In this document: positions 47,510 to 58,190 of the stretch, piece after piece
How positions within the stretch are numbered: position 1 is the stretch's first letter
Layout of the letters: each line of letters begins with the position of its first letter
NCBI GenBank assembly: GCA_013407085.1
Contig: JACCGJ010000305.1
Span: 62,001-126,000 of the forward strand
Direction: 5' to 3'
From: Atriophallophorus winterbourni
Lineage: Eukaryota > Platyhelminthes > Trematoda > Plagiorchiida > Microphallidae
DNA length: 64,000 nucleotides
The notes under the pieces: generated by a model
Databases searched by the model: none
What the model was told of the DNA's origin: nothing
Seen by the model: the letters and a program-made list of their open reading frames with translations, nothing else
Made by a program: the position numbers and the translations under genes

Positions 47510-49261
47510 TCATGTTTCGCAACTTTTTGAATGACTAAACAGTCCGATTCGGGAGGAACAATCTCTCCCGCAGCGCTTGCAACGATCGTCAGAACTCTGT
47601 TGTATTGCATCAGATGCACGCCGGCGGCGTGATCTGCGTTCAGCAGCCAGGAGCTGTATTTGCTCCTCCCCGGCTTGCAGTCGACGCTTCACACAATGCC
47701 TCCAAAGTGAGCGGTCAAGAGCAAGTTCTTCCCAGCTTGCGGGGTCAATGTCAAGAGCTTTCATATCTCTTTTGCAAACCTCTTTGTACCGCAAGTGCGG
47801 TCTGCCCAATGGTCGACTTCCTAATTGCAACTCACCGTAGAGTAGATCTTTTGGAATACGACCATTTTCAATTCTATAGACATGACCAAGCCACCGCAGG
47901 CGGCGCTGACGTAATAGGGTGAACATGCTCTGTAGACCAGCTTTTGAAAGCACTTCAGCGTTAGTCACACTGTCCATCCACGATATGTTCAAGATACGAC
48001 GGATGCTTCGTAGATGAAAAGCATTCAGCTTCCGTTCGTGTCTTGCGTGGGTGGCCCAGGTTTCACTGCCGTATAGTAAAGCATTTAGTACGCACGCGCT
48101 GTATACCATCATCTTTGTCTTTACAGTCAGCTTGCGGTTACACCAAACACGAGAGTTCAATCGGGACAAAATGACAGCTGCTCTGCCAATCCGCTTATCA
48201 ATCTCCGTGTCTAGCGATAGGTTATCCGCAATGGTTGAACCAAGATATGTGAAATGATGTACTGGTTCGAGCTGACAGTTTCCAACAGTGATGATTGGTG
48301 GCGATACAGTCCCTTGACCAAGGACTTTGGTCTTGCTCATGCTGATTGTTAGACCAAAGTCTTTGCATGTCGACGAAAAACAGTCCATTAGCGACTGTAG
48401 GTTCTCTTGGGAGTGAGCAATAAAGGCTGCATCGTCGGCAAACAACAGTTCACGGATTATCACATCCCGTACTTTGGTTTGTGCTCTCAACCGGTTCAGG
48501 TTGAAAAGCTTGCCATCACTTCGCGTGCGTATGTAAATGCCTTCTGTTCTCGTCTTAAAAGCGTGCTTCAGAAGCAGAGCAAAGAAAATACCGAACAGCG
48601 TGGGAGCAAGAACACACCCTTGTTTGACGCCTCGACGGATTTCAAATGCTTCTGAACTGCAACCGTTAAAATGGACTGAGCCTTTCATGCCTGAGTGGAA
48701 CGAAATAACGAGTCTCAGCAGCCTTGGGGGGCAGCCTATCAGATCGAGCATTTTGAAGAGACCCTCCCTGCTGACGTAGTCGAATGCCTTAGTTAAATCA
48801 ATAAAAACAGTGTATAATGGCATACGCTGTTCCCGACACTTTTCTTGAAGTTGTCTCAGGGAGAGGATTATGTCAACGGTTGATCTTCCCTTGCGGAAGC
48901 CACATTGAGATTCGGAGTAAATTCTATCAGCTAAGACTTGCAGCCGGATCTGTAAGACTTCAGCAAACAATTTTCCTACAACATTCAGAAGGGAGATTCC
49001 TCTGTAAATGTTGCAGTCGCCTCTGTAACCCTTATTCTTAAATAGCGTGATGAACTTTGTGTCTCGCATCTCTTGTGGGACACCCCCCTCCTGCCAGCAC
49101 TGAAGAAGCAAATGGTGAAGAGGCTGTAATAATGCTGCTCTACCGCATTTGATGAGCTCAGGTGGAATTCCGTCGTCACCAGGGGCCTCCCCATTCGCTA
49201 AGCGTTCGATTGCCTTATTGAGCTCATCAAGAGTAGGAGGCTGGGGTATCTCGCTATTCAA
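47510..49261 (-). CDS. RTE-2 reverse transcriptase with C-terminal zinc finger
   Basis: 583 codons open on minus from ATG 49261. RT: LANGEAPGDDGIPPELIKCG, FITLFKNKGYRGDCNIYRGI, TVFIDLTKAFDYVSREGLF, GVKQGCVLAPTLFGIFFALL and the active site LLFADDAAFIAHS. C-terminal: FTYLGSTIADNLSLDTEID, ALLYGSETWATHARHERKLN, RRLRWLGHVYRIENGRIPKD, and a final CKRCGRDCSSRIGLFSHSKS C2H2-like finger. No internal stops. The upstream half of the polyprotein is in 49749-50750, separated by about 490 bp with stops and a frameshift. Confidence 0.92.
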   Translation of the reverse strand: MNSEIPQPPTLDELNKAIERLANGEAPGDDGIPPELIKCGRAALLQPLHHLLLQCWQEGGVPQEMRDTKFITLFKNKGYRGDCNIYRGISLLNVVGKLFAEVLQIRLQVLADRIYSESQCGFRKGRSTVDIILSLRQLQEKCREQRMPLYTVFIDLTKAFDYVSREGLFKMLDLIGCPPRLLRLVISFHSGMKGSVHFNGCSSEAFEIRRGVKQGCVLAPTLFGIFFALLLKHAFKTRTEGIYIRTRSDGKLFNLNRLRAQTKVRDVIIRELLFADDAAFIAHSQENLQSLMDCFSSTCKDFGLTISMSKTKVLGQGTVSPPIITVGNCQLEPVHHFTYLGSTIADNLSLDTEIDKRIGRAAVILSRLNSRVWCNRKLTVKTKMMVYSACVLNALLYGSETWATHARHERKLNAFHLRSIRRILNISWMDSVTNAEVLSKAGLQSMFTLLRQRRLRWLGHVYRIENGRIPKDLLYGELQLGSRPLGRPHLRYKEVCKRDMKALDIDPASWEELALDRSLWRHCVKRRLQAGEEQIQLLAAERRSRRRRASDAIQQSSDDRCKRCGRDCSSRIGLFSHSKSCET

Positions 49262-49748
49262 TTGGTCGGCAACCGTTCGACATTTTCAAGGTGGCATGCG
49301 GTTAGAAACGTACTGTCCCTAGAGTAGAGGGAGGAGAAGTGCTTACAAATCTTCATCTGTGAGTTTTGTCGACAATCGGCTCTTACCAGATAAAGACTTA
49401 TGGGCGCCGTTTTTTAGTTTGTTTGGGCACTGGCTCTCTTGATCCATCATACATACCTGTGAAATTGCCGGTATCCGAGCTTTTTGGATATTGACGGCAT
49501 AAAACTCAGTCACTAGTCGTTTGCAAAGATTGCAGTCTGTGGACTTATTTTAGCTGATCTTAGAAGGACGCTAAGTTTTCATCTGTTTGCATTACCTTTG
49601 AACCTCAAGAATGCTGAGCGTTCTATCAAAGCAAAAGCATTCATTCAGACCGCGTTGCTCCGAACCAGTCGCTCGTTCGAACATTTTTTGGACCGAAAGT
49701 GGAAAGTGCGACTCGGCCTATGCAGCTTTTTATCAATTCCCAGTTTTC
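49262..49748 (-). pseudogene. RTE-2 endonuclease-RT linker, degraded
   Basis: Minus strand: a stop right after FNKTTPLESA is followed in frame by ENWELIKSCIGRVALSTFGP, then a frameshift (NAFALIERSAF-like) and further stops. It should connect the two open frames of one polyprotein. Confidence 0.75.
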
Positions 49749-50750
49749 TTATGCAGATTCAAGTGGGGTTGTTTTGTTGAACTCGTCCGTGAAGGCTTTT
49801 GCGAATCTCGCATTTAGATTAGGTTCGCACATTCGAGTGACGTCTATCCTAGGCTTAGCAGACAATTTGGTGCGGTGAAATCTCGTGTGGGGGAGCTTCA
49901 GTTTTGCACAGACCAGTGAATGATCAGTGTCGCAGTCTGCGCTTTGATATGATCTAGTGAGGAGCACTCTTCCTATATTAGTACGCTTAACAAGAATAAG
50001 ATCAAGCTGATGCCAATGCTTAGCGCGAGGATGCTTCCAAGAGACTTTATGCTGTGGTTTTGTTTGAAAGAAGGTGTTACTGACACAAAGATTGAACTGT
50101 GTGCACAATTCTAAAAGGCGTTGCCCATTTTCATTGGTTTTACCTACGCCGAACCTTCCGAGACAGTTTTGCCAAGACTCGTAATCTGCACTAACTCTGG
50201 CATTAAAATCACCCAATACCACTACACAGTTTTTCTGTGGCACGTTTTCCAGGACGGCTGTGAGGTTATGATAAAAAGCGTCTTTTTCAGCAGGCGTTGC
50301 AGAGAGTGTCGGTGCATAAACGTTGACCAACGTAATGGTACCAGTAATGCACCTCAGATTTAGAGTCCAAATCCGTTCGCTCCCGCTGCTGCTGGGTTCT
50401 GTTGCTTTTAATATGTCGTTTCGCACGGCAAACCCAACTCCATGCAGTCGAGGCTCATCGGAACCTCTTCCTTTCCAAAAGAATGTGTAATCACTTTCTT
50501 TTAGCTTACCAGTGTCTGGTAAACGCGTCTCTTGTATGGCAGCCACGTCGACATTCAGCCTCTTTAGCTCGTTGTTAATCACGGCGGACTTTCTAACGCC
50601 TCTGATATTCGAGACGTCGTCATGAAATCCTGGAAGCATGGACCGTACGTTCCAGGTTCCAAGTTTCAGAACTGACATTTGTTGTTTGGTATTTCGATTC
50701 GCTGGTGCGGAAAAATACAGTCTGCTTGTCGGTTGATTCCTAATCCCCAT
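49749..50750 (-). CDS. RTE-2 AP endonuclease
   Basis: 333 codons on minus from ATG 50750 (MGIRNQPTSRLYFS). APE-type motifs: LGTWNVRSMLPGF, VAAIQETRLPDTG (Glu), LVNVYAPTLSATP, VVVLGDFNARVS, HQLDLILVK and CDTDHSLVCAKL. It would nick target DNA for target-primed reverse transcription. It ends in a stop inside the linker, so the copy is inactive. Confidence 0.92.
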   Translation of the reverse strand: MGIRNQPTSRLYFSAPANRNTKQQMSVLKLGTWNVRSMLPGFHDDVSNIRGVRKSAVINNELKRLNVDVAAIQETRLPDTGKLKESDYTFFWKGRGSDEPRLHGVGFAVRNDILKATEPSSSGSERIWTLNLRCITGTITLVNVYAPTLSATPAEKDAFYHNLTAVLENVPQKNCVVVLGDFNARVSADYESWQNCLGRFGVGKTNENGQRLLELCTQFNLCVSNTFFQTKPQHKVSWKHPRAKHWHQLDLILVKRTNIGRVLLTRSYQSADCDTDHSLVCAKLKLPHTRFHRTKLSAKPRIDVTRMCEPNLNARFAKAFTDEFNKTTPLESA

Positions 50751-51500
50751 GCACCCAATGAGGATAGCAGACCGTGGCGAGACGGCACCTTATTGACTGG
50801 GGGCTGCCCAGCTTGAGGCGGGCTGTAGCCGTCCAATGAGACCTGGAAGTCTCTCCCACCGTCGAAAGCAGCCCCAGGCGCTTAGCTCTACGCCAGTCGA
50901 GCCATAGCTTTTAACCGGTATCTGCTGCTTCCCGTGTTATTTTCCGTAGAAGCGGCATGGAGTGTCCTCTCCATTTGTGCGTTGTGATGTACGCCAGGGC
51001 AGTTCAATATGGAGAACTAGCTGTTGCCCATGCAGCAAGTGCTCCCGCTCCACGGCACCACTGGAACCAAAGGAACAGCTAGGCTGATACGTTTGGACAA
51101 CGATGCCGTCGCAGGAGCTGGCAGGACGAAGTTGAATAAACTTCGGACTGCCTAACGGGACTCCGGCTCCGGATTTTTCCTCGAGGTTGACTCCTGAATC
51201 CTTTTCCATGAATGGATGTAGCCACAAGGCAGTGGAGGTTTGATATAAGGGTTTTCCTTCCCCTAGGTGGGCCGCCTTCATGGACTAACGAGCTCCACCT
51301 GCCCGAAGCCTGCTGGTTTTGAGGCGCCAGTCAGCCGCCTTCGCCCTCTCTCCTGTCAGTAGAAGCAGTTCCGCCGGGTCACACAGGACCACGCGTGCAG
51401 GCCAGGAGCTGGACTTGGTTGTCAGAGGCTATATGAGACGCAGGCCATTGGAGCATTTTTGGAATTGGGAGCTTATCCCCAAAACCACCCCGGCCGTGAC
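50751..51500 (-). promoter_or_regulatory. RTE-2 5' leader
   Basis: GC-rich non-coding leader upstream of ATG 50750 on minus. It includes 'aataaggtgccgtctcgcc' and 'ctccactgccttgtgg', the latter similar to the RTE-1 leader. Its end near 51500 is judged only from the change in composition. Confidence 0.55.
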
Positions 51501-51510
51501 AACCTTGGAA

Positions 51511-51922
51511 CATACCCTATACTTTAACATCAAATCAAAGCAAATGAACCGTATGACGTTTTTGATAATGTAAGCAAGGACTCACCGTTAAATGTTTCAA
51601 GCTGAAACGCGCGAGTTTGAAGATGCAGCAGACTGGCACAAAGCAACTATAAACGTTGAAACGATTCATGTCTGATCAATTTCCCCATTCTTGAATTCTC
51701 ATGCAATTCTGAAGTAATCTTGGTTAGTGTTACGAACAAGTAATCTGATAATTATCAAACGAATCTTCGTATTTTAACGAGCACCATGAATGCTAAAAGT
51801 ATATCAAATACTAAGAAAAATATAAAGTCTTCATGTTAACTGAATGGGCGAAAAGACATCAGGAACACCCTATACTTTAACATTAAATCAAAGCAAATAA
51901 ACCGTATGACGTTTTTGATAAC
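51511..51922 (+). repeat. Pair of 56-bp direct repeats around 300 bp
   Basis: 51515-51570 and 51867-51922 share 'ccctatactttaacat.aaatcaaagcaaat' and 'accgtatgacgtttttgata' with about 3 differences. No ORF between. They could be short LTR-like ends or a duplicated flank. Confidence 0.6.
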
Positions 51923-51928
51923 TCACCA

Positions 51929-52065
51929 GCCCAGGCCTAGACAGATACGAGAAAGGAAATATAAATGGTAGCGTGACTCCAGCGTGATTCAGCATGCAGC
52001 TCACTACCGATGGCCAATCCATTTCTCGGCTGTAAGCTATCCGCAGTTTGCACAATGTACATAAT
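51929..52065 (-). mobile_element. SINE-like family A, 3'-truncated copy
   Basis: Matches 6400-6530 ('gcccaggcctagacagata', 'cagcatgcagctcactacc', 'gatggccaatc') but lacks the tail side. Only the body is present. Confidence 0.7.
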
Positions 52066-52420
52066 GAGAGCAGAGTGGCTACGGTAGAGGTGTGAGAGGA
52101 TCAACGAATGTTTTCCATGGAAATGTAGATCGTGAAGCCAAACCAAAGCCAATACAGAGGGTAACAAATAGCTTTCAACCGTTTTAAAGCAACAGGTTCT
52201 TGGTCACACAGTTCATGTCAGCTATCCGCTAAGCGTTTCACTGTCTTCGAATAGCGCTTGTCGGATGAAATGTGTGAAGATCTACTGTCCTCGGGGACAC
52301 AGCGGAACAGGTAAAAGCATAATAAGTTTACAAAATGATATGGTTAAAACTAAACAAAATATTGTAGATTCGATAAATCACGAGGGTATTTATTCATAGA
52401 TTTAATTCATAGATTATATA
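52066..52420. other. No recognisable gene
   Basis: A/T-rich, only short frames and no repeat match found. Confidence 0.4.
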
Positions 52421-52840
52421 AGTAAAAAGCTATGCTTTACAAGAACCACAAAAATGTACATCCGGTCGGATGGTAAAAATATCAAAATATTGTTAGATTA
52501 TTGTCAAACGTGAAAAACATACTTGTCCATGTATATCTAGTGATTTCTTGAAAACATCAACGGTTCCAGATTTTACCACTTGAGTAGGTTAGCTATTCCA
52601 CAATTGCACACTGCGAACGGAAAATGATCTTTGCGGCAGTTCAACCTGCTATGCTGTTGGTAAACGTTTTCGATTGGTGACCTCGCAGACGTGTGTTATG
52701 GGAAATATGAAACAAACGACCGCAGGGATTATTTGTTTGATTAAGCACTGTCCAAATGAATATTAGTGCTCCTCGTTTCCGTCTGTATTGAGCCGAATGC
52801 AAATTCAATAACTTAAGTCTCATTTCGTATGGATAATTAC
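52421..52840 (-). pseudogene. CR1 C-terminal fragment and 3' end
   Basis: Minus strand: LKLLNLHSAQYRRKRGALIF, then LFHISHNTRLRGHQSK and IIFRSQCAIVE-like blocks, equivalent to YRR.RGDLIL and RGH..KL of CR1 ORF2. A 3' UTR with 'ggttcttgtaaagcatagct' and an AATTCATAGATT-type tail follows near 52421. Confidence 0.75.
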
Positions 52841-53335
52841 ATAATTAGTGAAAGTCCCAACAAAGCTGTCATGCCGATATCGCGCTACTCATTCACAACG
52901 CATGCTTTGAGCTGTAGGCACCTCATCCCAGTGTGTTTGTGCTGAATCCTTAATAGGTTCATTCGCTTTGTAGGTCCCGATCTTCACCATCTTTCTAGAT
53001 GTTTCTAACAATTATTCGTTGTATGGCAGTTACCGATGATGGTGAATCCGCCAACGAGTGTATACGTTCTTGCGTAGACACTTCATCCAAACAAGTCTGT
53101 GCTGCAATTCCTACCCATTTCGTAGCTACAGAGCACGTGTATTCAACCTACACATTAAACCCCATCTTTAATTGCAGAAAATAGATGGCCGGTTCGAAAT
53201 ACAAGTAACCGTAAAAACTTTGTCTGGAAATGGTCGTATTCCAAAAGTTATACACTATGATGAGTTGAGATCAGGAAACCGCCCAAAGACTTCTGCAATA
53301 ATTATAAGAATGCTCTTTACTTAGGAGGTACTGTA
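52841..53335. other. No recognisable gene
   Basis: About 500 bp; a 61-codon plus frame (52999-53184) has no similarity I recognise. Confidence 0.35.
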
Positions 53336-53590
53336 TAAAAGTGTCGTTTTGTTCTTTTGCAGGCTGGTGAGAAGAGCAGAGATTCCGTCGGGTGCAGATC
53401 GTATATCACATCTACATCGTGGCCAAATGACGCCGATCGATAGAGCTACAACCCATCGCTGTGAGTACCTGAATCGGATGTTTAATGGGACTAGAAAATC
53501 TGTGGAGCACGGAAACCATCGTGTGTTTGTGATTGTCGACATCCATGGGCGACATTGGCTGAAAGAGGCCAACCAACAACGTTTTAACGG
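53336..53590 (+). repeat. RTE-2-like 3' end fragment
   Basis: The start 'caggctggtgagaagagcag' corresponds to the LQAGEEQ end of RTE-2 RT, and 'gtcgacatccatgggcgaca' with 'aaagaggccaac' to its 3' terminus. The zinc-finger coding part is degraded. Confidence 0.6.
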
Positions 53591-54684
53591 GAAAATGTAC
53601 TCATCTAGTTTCAATACAAAACAAATATTGCAAAGTTCAAATGGGTTCGAAGTAAAATAAACAGTTGACAGAAAAACGTCCTGGCAGCATTGCAGCCGAG
53701 ATTGGTAAGGTGCGTGAGAGGACGGATGTTTCGCACGCCAATTCATTCCATGGTATAACAATGCTGATAGTTGGCTCTATTAGAACACATATTTTCTTTC
53801 TATAGGGTACTGGTTATATTATATTGAACGTTCTTTCCGCGTGTTAGCTTCCTGGATGTTAAATTTTATTGAAAACGTTGATTAAATCCGACAGCATGCT
53901 TGTAATGATCGTTATATCCTCGTTGGCTTTTGGCTGAGCCTTAGGGACAATCTTTCATGTCTGAATAAGATGGAAACAATTCGATCAGACCGTGGCTACC
54001 ACAAGCTCAGTTTACTAAAGATAATGTTTTCGGTTTCAAAGATACTTGAGAGTTTTGGGTACCGCAGCGCAACAAGAAATCACACTCGTGACAACGGTTG
54101 ACTGGACACGAGCATTAAACAAAACTAAATACACACAAAAACCAAGACTTGGAGCTCACAGCCCAACATTTGGCTACAATGATTACACACCAATAACGTC
54201 TAAATATTGATTTGAAGCGCCGATTGGGTAACATTTTATGCCTATACCCTGCGATATTTAACAGACCTTTGCACTTTCGACTTCAAATCATAACACACTT
54301 GGCGTGCCAGCTCCTAACATCGACGATGAAGCCTTCGGAGTGATTTGATACCTACGTAGAAATATTACATACCGCACATCATCCTTCATTCGAATTCCGT
54401 GAATCACAACACGCACGCAGGCACTCAGCGACGGTAAATTCCCGACAAATTCCCCACTCCCGTATTAACTGTCGTCGATATTTTTATTCTGTGCGTGTCT
54501 GCTGTTTCCTTTTGAGTGCCCTCCTCGAAACTATTGTCATCGTTCCCAGTGTCGAGACCTTCATTCGAAATTTGAAGACGTATTTGACTGGTAAGTATTC
54601 AACTGGTTTGTACGTGGCATTACATGATTATTCGTTATTTCTTGTTCGTTAACAAATACTTTCTAGGCTATGATAATTGTGAAG
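53591..54684. other. No recognisable gene
   Basis: About 1.1 kb without a convincing ORF, RNA gene or repeat. It may contain unique (non-TE) sequence. Confidence 0.35.
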
Positions 54685-55490
54685 CTATGTACTTCTTGTG
54701 ACCATGAATTGTTCTTGAATATTGAATGACGAAAAATTTATGTATCATGTCAACCTTCGTCAACTTTATGATGACCATGGGAAGAATGTTCCTTGGGAAC
54801 TGAAAACCTGGCATGGACCTTGGTGGATAAAAGACAATGGAATTTTGGTTCATCAAAACCTAAAGAACGCGGTTGACTGACATAATATTCGACAGGCCGG
54901 CAGAGTGTTAGGTATCTTTCGAAAAATATTTGAAAGATTCTCACTGATAATATCACCAAAGATAATTAACATCTACCATCGTCCTTGGCTGATAAAAGAT
55001 ATTGCTCTCTTTGATAAAACATATCACAGAGAAACAAAATTAGTGATGGGTCTTCGCAATGTTCCGTACACCGAAAGATTGCGACGTCTGGGTCTTTGTA
55101 ACCTAACTCAAAGGAGGATACGACGCGATATTATTCCGACTTAAAGAATTGGGTCTACCGAAGGACATCCACTAAAACGCTTGCTGTGACGTGTGTGATG
55201 GGAAAGTGACACGCGGACATGCCTTATCCCTTTACGTCCCAAGTTCCCGTATTGATTGTCGGCGCCATTTTTTCGCCGTACGTGCTATATTTCGTGGGAA
55301 TTCCCTAACCCAATATGTGGTGGACTCTCCTTGCCTGGCGGCGTTTAAAGCGAAATTGGACTTACGTATGTAAAAGAACATCGTTCGTTAGCCTTGCATT
55401 TGATATTTCTATTCCTTTATACGATATATTGCACTGTTCATTGTACCGAAAAGTATTAAGGTTTAGCCATAAATCCTTCGCCAATTGCTT
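54685..55490 (+). pseudogene. CR1-5: RT C-terminal part and 3' UTR
   Basis: A CR1 3'-end-like tail ('ttcttgaatattgaatg', 54710-54728) is followed by RT pieces: a GKNVPW block near 54780, GRVLGIFRKIFERFSLIISP, RPWLIKDIALFDKTYHRETK, GLRNVPYTERLRRLGLCNLT and GKVTRGHALSLYVPSSRIDC. It is closest to CR1-3 (28151-28846) including the 3' UTR to about 55490. Stops at 55142 and about 55187; the central RT is missing. Confidence 0.8.
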
Positions 55491-56015
55491 TGCAGGTGTA
55501 AGTTGAATGACAATATGACAGAATTGACAGCAGATTAATCTATTTTTGGAGAGCTACTGCGGATCTTCGGATCAAAAGTTGAATAGATTTGCAGTAATTA
55601 TTTTCCTTTGCAATACTTCCTTAATAATTCCAAGGATAAGTTTATATACATAAATGTCTTCATTGGAATGCATTCACTGAAATACGTAAGTCTGTATTCC
55701 CTTACAGATTTTAATTACGCGTATTTTCCACACATTCTAATATACTTTTTAGTATATTCCCGTTACCACTATGACTGTTTATTTTGCATTTTGATCGTAA
55801 ACCGTCATTCCTTGATTACACTCAATGCCCATTACCCAATATGATAGCAATTGGGAAAAGGCGACTGAATTTCAAGTTATGGAAAGTTCTTCGCGCACGA
55901 AAGCTGCTCAAAATCGGCATACATTCAACCCTATCGGAAGAAACGCTACAGTTGAACAAACTACATCACAAGTGTTGGTTGCAAAAATTGATTTTATGCT
56001 GAGCGAACCAATCGT
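55491..56015. other. No recognisable gene
   Basis: A/T-rich; the 60-80 codon frames at 55608-56002 show no known motif. Confidence 0.35.
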
Positions 56016-56235
56016 GAAAATTGAACATTCAAGAATTTATGGTTTGAAAAACTTATAGCTGTACAAAACCATAGGATATTGGTATAAGGACAAGAATCTA
56101 AAAATAAGACTAGTAATATCGACCGGTTTGGGTGTTCAAAAAATATCATGTGTTGTCTCGGTATGATGGAAATATATTCGTTAGGATAATTATATCGTGT
56201 GAAGTTGCTTGCTAAAGTTACATAAATGGATTCTG
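56016..56235 (-). repeat. CR1 3' UTR fragment
   Basis: Minus strand, matches the CR1-4 3' UTR (30541-30730): 'tattcttgaatgttc' tail side, 'taccaatatcctatggt' and 'catcataccgagacaacaca' blocks. No coding sequence. Confidence 0.7.
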
Positions 56236-56617
56236 GTCATGGCTTTAACTCAATCCAGATGAGTGCGGGCACATTGGATTAAACATGTTGCTCGTACTAG
56301 ACTTACCCAGCAGTGGCATACAAGCGCAACTTGTTTGCATAAAAATCATTTCACGTGCAGGTTTTTTCCTATTGAAACAATTTTAAATCGCTTCGAACGA
56401 CTAATTTATATTATTTCTACGTACTTTCTCTTTTCACAGCACCAGGATTCCCAAATGTTAATCTGTACGCAACACGTGGTCAAAACACCTTATAATATCC
56501 ACCTTATCGACTTCTATTGTATCCCTTTGCAATTGATGTTATTTGCCAAAAGCAGGCTGTTATTATTCGTATGATGTTGAAAATTGTCTCGTTAACATGA
56601 TTTGTAAAATGCTATGT
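56236..56617. other. No recognisable gene
   Basis: The 103-codon frame 56263-56574 has no known domain and A/T-rich composition. Confidence 0.35.
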
Positions 56618-56860
56618 TTCCTGTGTGCAAGCGGGGGAGGAGCAGATACAGCTCTTGGCTGCTGAACGCAGATCACGCCGCCGGCGTGCAACTGACGCAA
56701 TACAACCGAGTTCTGACTTTCTTTGCCAGCGCTGCGGGAGAGATTGTTCCTCCCGAATCGAACTGTTTAGTCATTCCAAAAGCTGCAAAACTTGAACATT
56801 CACGCGATTGTGATTTACATTCATGGTCGACATCGACCGAAGGAGGCCAACAATATGTTT
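56618..56860 (+). pseudogene. RTE-2-like C-terminal end
   Basis: Plus strand: QAGEEQIQLLAAERRSRRRR, then a CQRCGRDCSSRIELFSHSKS finger and the 3' UTR 'catggtcgacatcgaccga', 'aggaggcc'. It is nearly identical to the end of RTE-2 (47463-47720, minus). Only the last 70 codons are present: a strongly 5'-truncated copy. Confidence 0.85.
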
Positions 56861-56934
56861 CCTGTCATACTCATGTACGAATTATTAAGCATTAGCCCAG
56901 CCCCCGATTTTCTAATATGGCCGATTAAATATCT

Positions 56935-56957
56935 TTGTTGTTGTTGTTGTTGTTATT
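56935..56957. repeat. TTG microsatellite
   Basis: Seven or so TTG units just upstream of the piggyBac-type MITE; possibly the tail region of the RTE-2-like copy. Confidence 0.8.
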
Positions 56958-56982
56958 TTTCGCTATCATTCTCTTCTTTTAA

Positions 56983-57203
56983 CCCTTTGTCTACTGACGG
57001 TAACTTTAGTTACCACCTCAAACAAGCAGTTGATTGCTCAGTAGCTCCCGTCGGTACCATCAGTCAACATCGGAGTGCACTTGTCAGGCGGCGTCTAGAA
57101 TCTGATCCATAAAAATTAATCATGTGTTTTATTTATGCCATAATTGATCAGAATAACATAAAAATATCATAAAATACGTAAATCAATTACCGTAGACAAA
57201 GGG
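56983..57203. mobile_element. piggyBac-type MITE
   Basis: 221 bp with terminal inverted repeats CCCTTTGTCTAC...CGGTAA (56983-57002) and TTACCG.TAGACAAAGGG (57187-57203), flanked on both sides by TTAA (56979-56982, 57204-57207). TTAA targets and CCC-starting ends are hallmarks of piggyBac transposons. No transposase is present, so it is non-autonomous. Confidence 0.85.
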
Positions 57204-57465
57204 TTAAACTATTCTACAATCAGAGCCACTTGCATTTGGCCGGAACAACACAAATTATGCTTCCCAGCGCTTCCACTACGAATACCTCGAAGTTGTAATA
57301 AGGCGTTTTCACCACACAATATTTCCACCACCATACGAGAAAAAGCCTTGGTTAAACGCGAATAAAAGATGTGTAAATACATGAACTTCAAATGTTCCGA
57401 TTGATGAATTTCGAGATGGTCAACGATGATGTTTGATGATGGTATTCTCCGCATCCTGAATTCTG

Positions 57466-57600
57466 TCAGATGAGACAACGGATCAACACAATTACAACTA
57501 TCCCTACTCCAACGAGGACGGCACCGAAGAACAGAAGAAGCTTGGCGTTACGTCTGAAAGGTCTGGATGCAAGCTGGTTGGTCTTGGCGAATTGTTTTGC
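57466..57600 (-). CDS. Putative terminal exon of a host gene, tail-anchored membrane protein
   Basis: On minus a good splice acceptor ('tttcattcaatttcag' ending at 57601) is followed by 44 codons open to TGA: AKQFAKTNQLASRPFRRNAK, then a hydrophobic segment LLLFFGAVLVGVGIVVIVLI and RCLI. A basic stretch followed by a single C-terminal membrane helix resembles tail-anchored proteins such as VAMP-type SNAREs, but the SNARE motif itself would be in upstream exons outside what I can recognise, so the family is a guess. It is the only stretch in the window that looks like host coding sequence and not a transposon. Confidence 0.4.
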   Translation of the reverse strand, partial: AKQFAKTNQLASRPFRRNAKLLLFFGAVLVGVGIVVIVLIRCLI

Positions 57601-57892
57601 CTGAAATTGAATGAAACAAATTGTAATGGATTACGAATAATTATGGACTCGGTCTCGAATATTTTCAAATACCTTGTAATGGATTACATTAAGAGACAAC
57701 CTGGAATTAATCTTTCTGGAGAACTATGTGAGCAGCACGAAAAAATCGATTAAACGTAAAAGCTTGCAGCTGAGAAATTGGAATACGTTGTTGCAAACAA
57801 TTGGAGTTCAGAAACGGAGCATCTGGATTCGGAACCTCTTTATCAATTAAATAGTTTGACAACAGTGGTGCGAACAGCGATAAATGGGTGGC
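57601..57892 (-). other. Possible intron, no feature seen
   Basis: A/T-rich, upstream (on minus) of the putative exon; ends at the Mutator-like element. Confidence 0.3.
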
Positions 57893-58043
57893 CGGTCACT
57901 TAATAGCCAGACATTTAATCAACCGACATTTAATCACCAAGTCACTTCATCCCCGTCAAATAATCTTCAGCCACTTAATCCTCAGGGAAGGCATTTAAGA
58001 AAAGATTTAATATAAGAAGTTATTTACATGTGTGCAATGACTC

Positions 58044-58190
58044 TTGAATATGGTACGGGTAGCAAAGGTCGAAGGACATTAATTTACATTGGAAACGAGT
58101 TTCGGCTCGAAAAGCAATCAAATAATGGCAATATTAATTGAAGATGTAGTAAGTTTGTCACACACAAGTGCAGAGCGATGATTTACGCCT
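58044..58190 (+). pseudogene. FLYWCH-type zinc finger remnant
   Basis: Plus frame EYGTGSKGRRTLIYIGNEFR, NNGNIN-stop-RCSKFVTHKC and RAMIYAS. The F, Y, (W lost to TGA), C and C pattern fits a FLYWCH finger, which occurs at the N-terminus of many MULE transposases. Confidence 0.7.

Larger units (their letters stand above)
47463..51500 (-). mobile_element. RTE-2: RTE-like non-LTR element, minus strand
   Basis: The 3' end at 47463 ('cgaccgacggaggcc' on minus) coincides with the break in element E; similar 3' ends occur at 53336-53590 and 56618-56860 (plus). RT frame 49261-47510, endonuclease frame 50750-49749, then a GC-rich 5' leader to about 51500. Its family differs from RTE-1 (different leader and a C-terminal zinc finger). 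The 5' boundary is uncertain. Confidence 0.85.

Noticed and set aside
47510..50750. Host genes resembling endonuclease/craniofacial-type predictions
   Set aside because: Such annotations usually derive from RTE elements; endonuclease, RT and element ends are all visible here.
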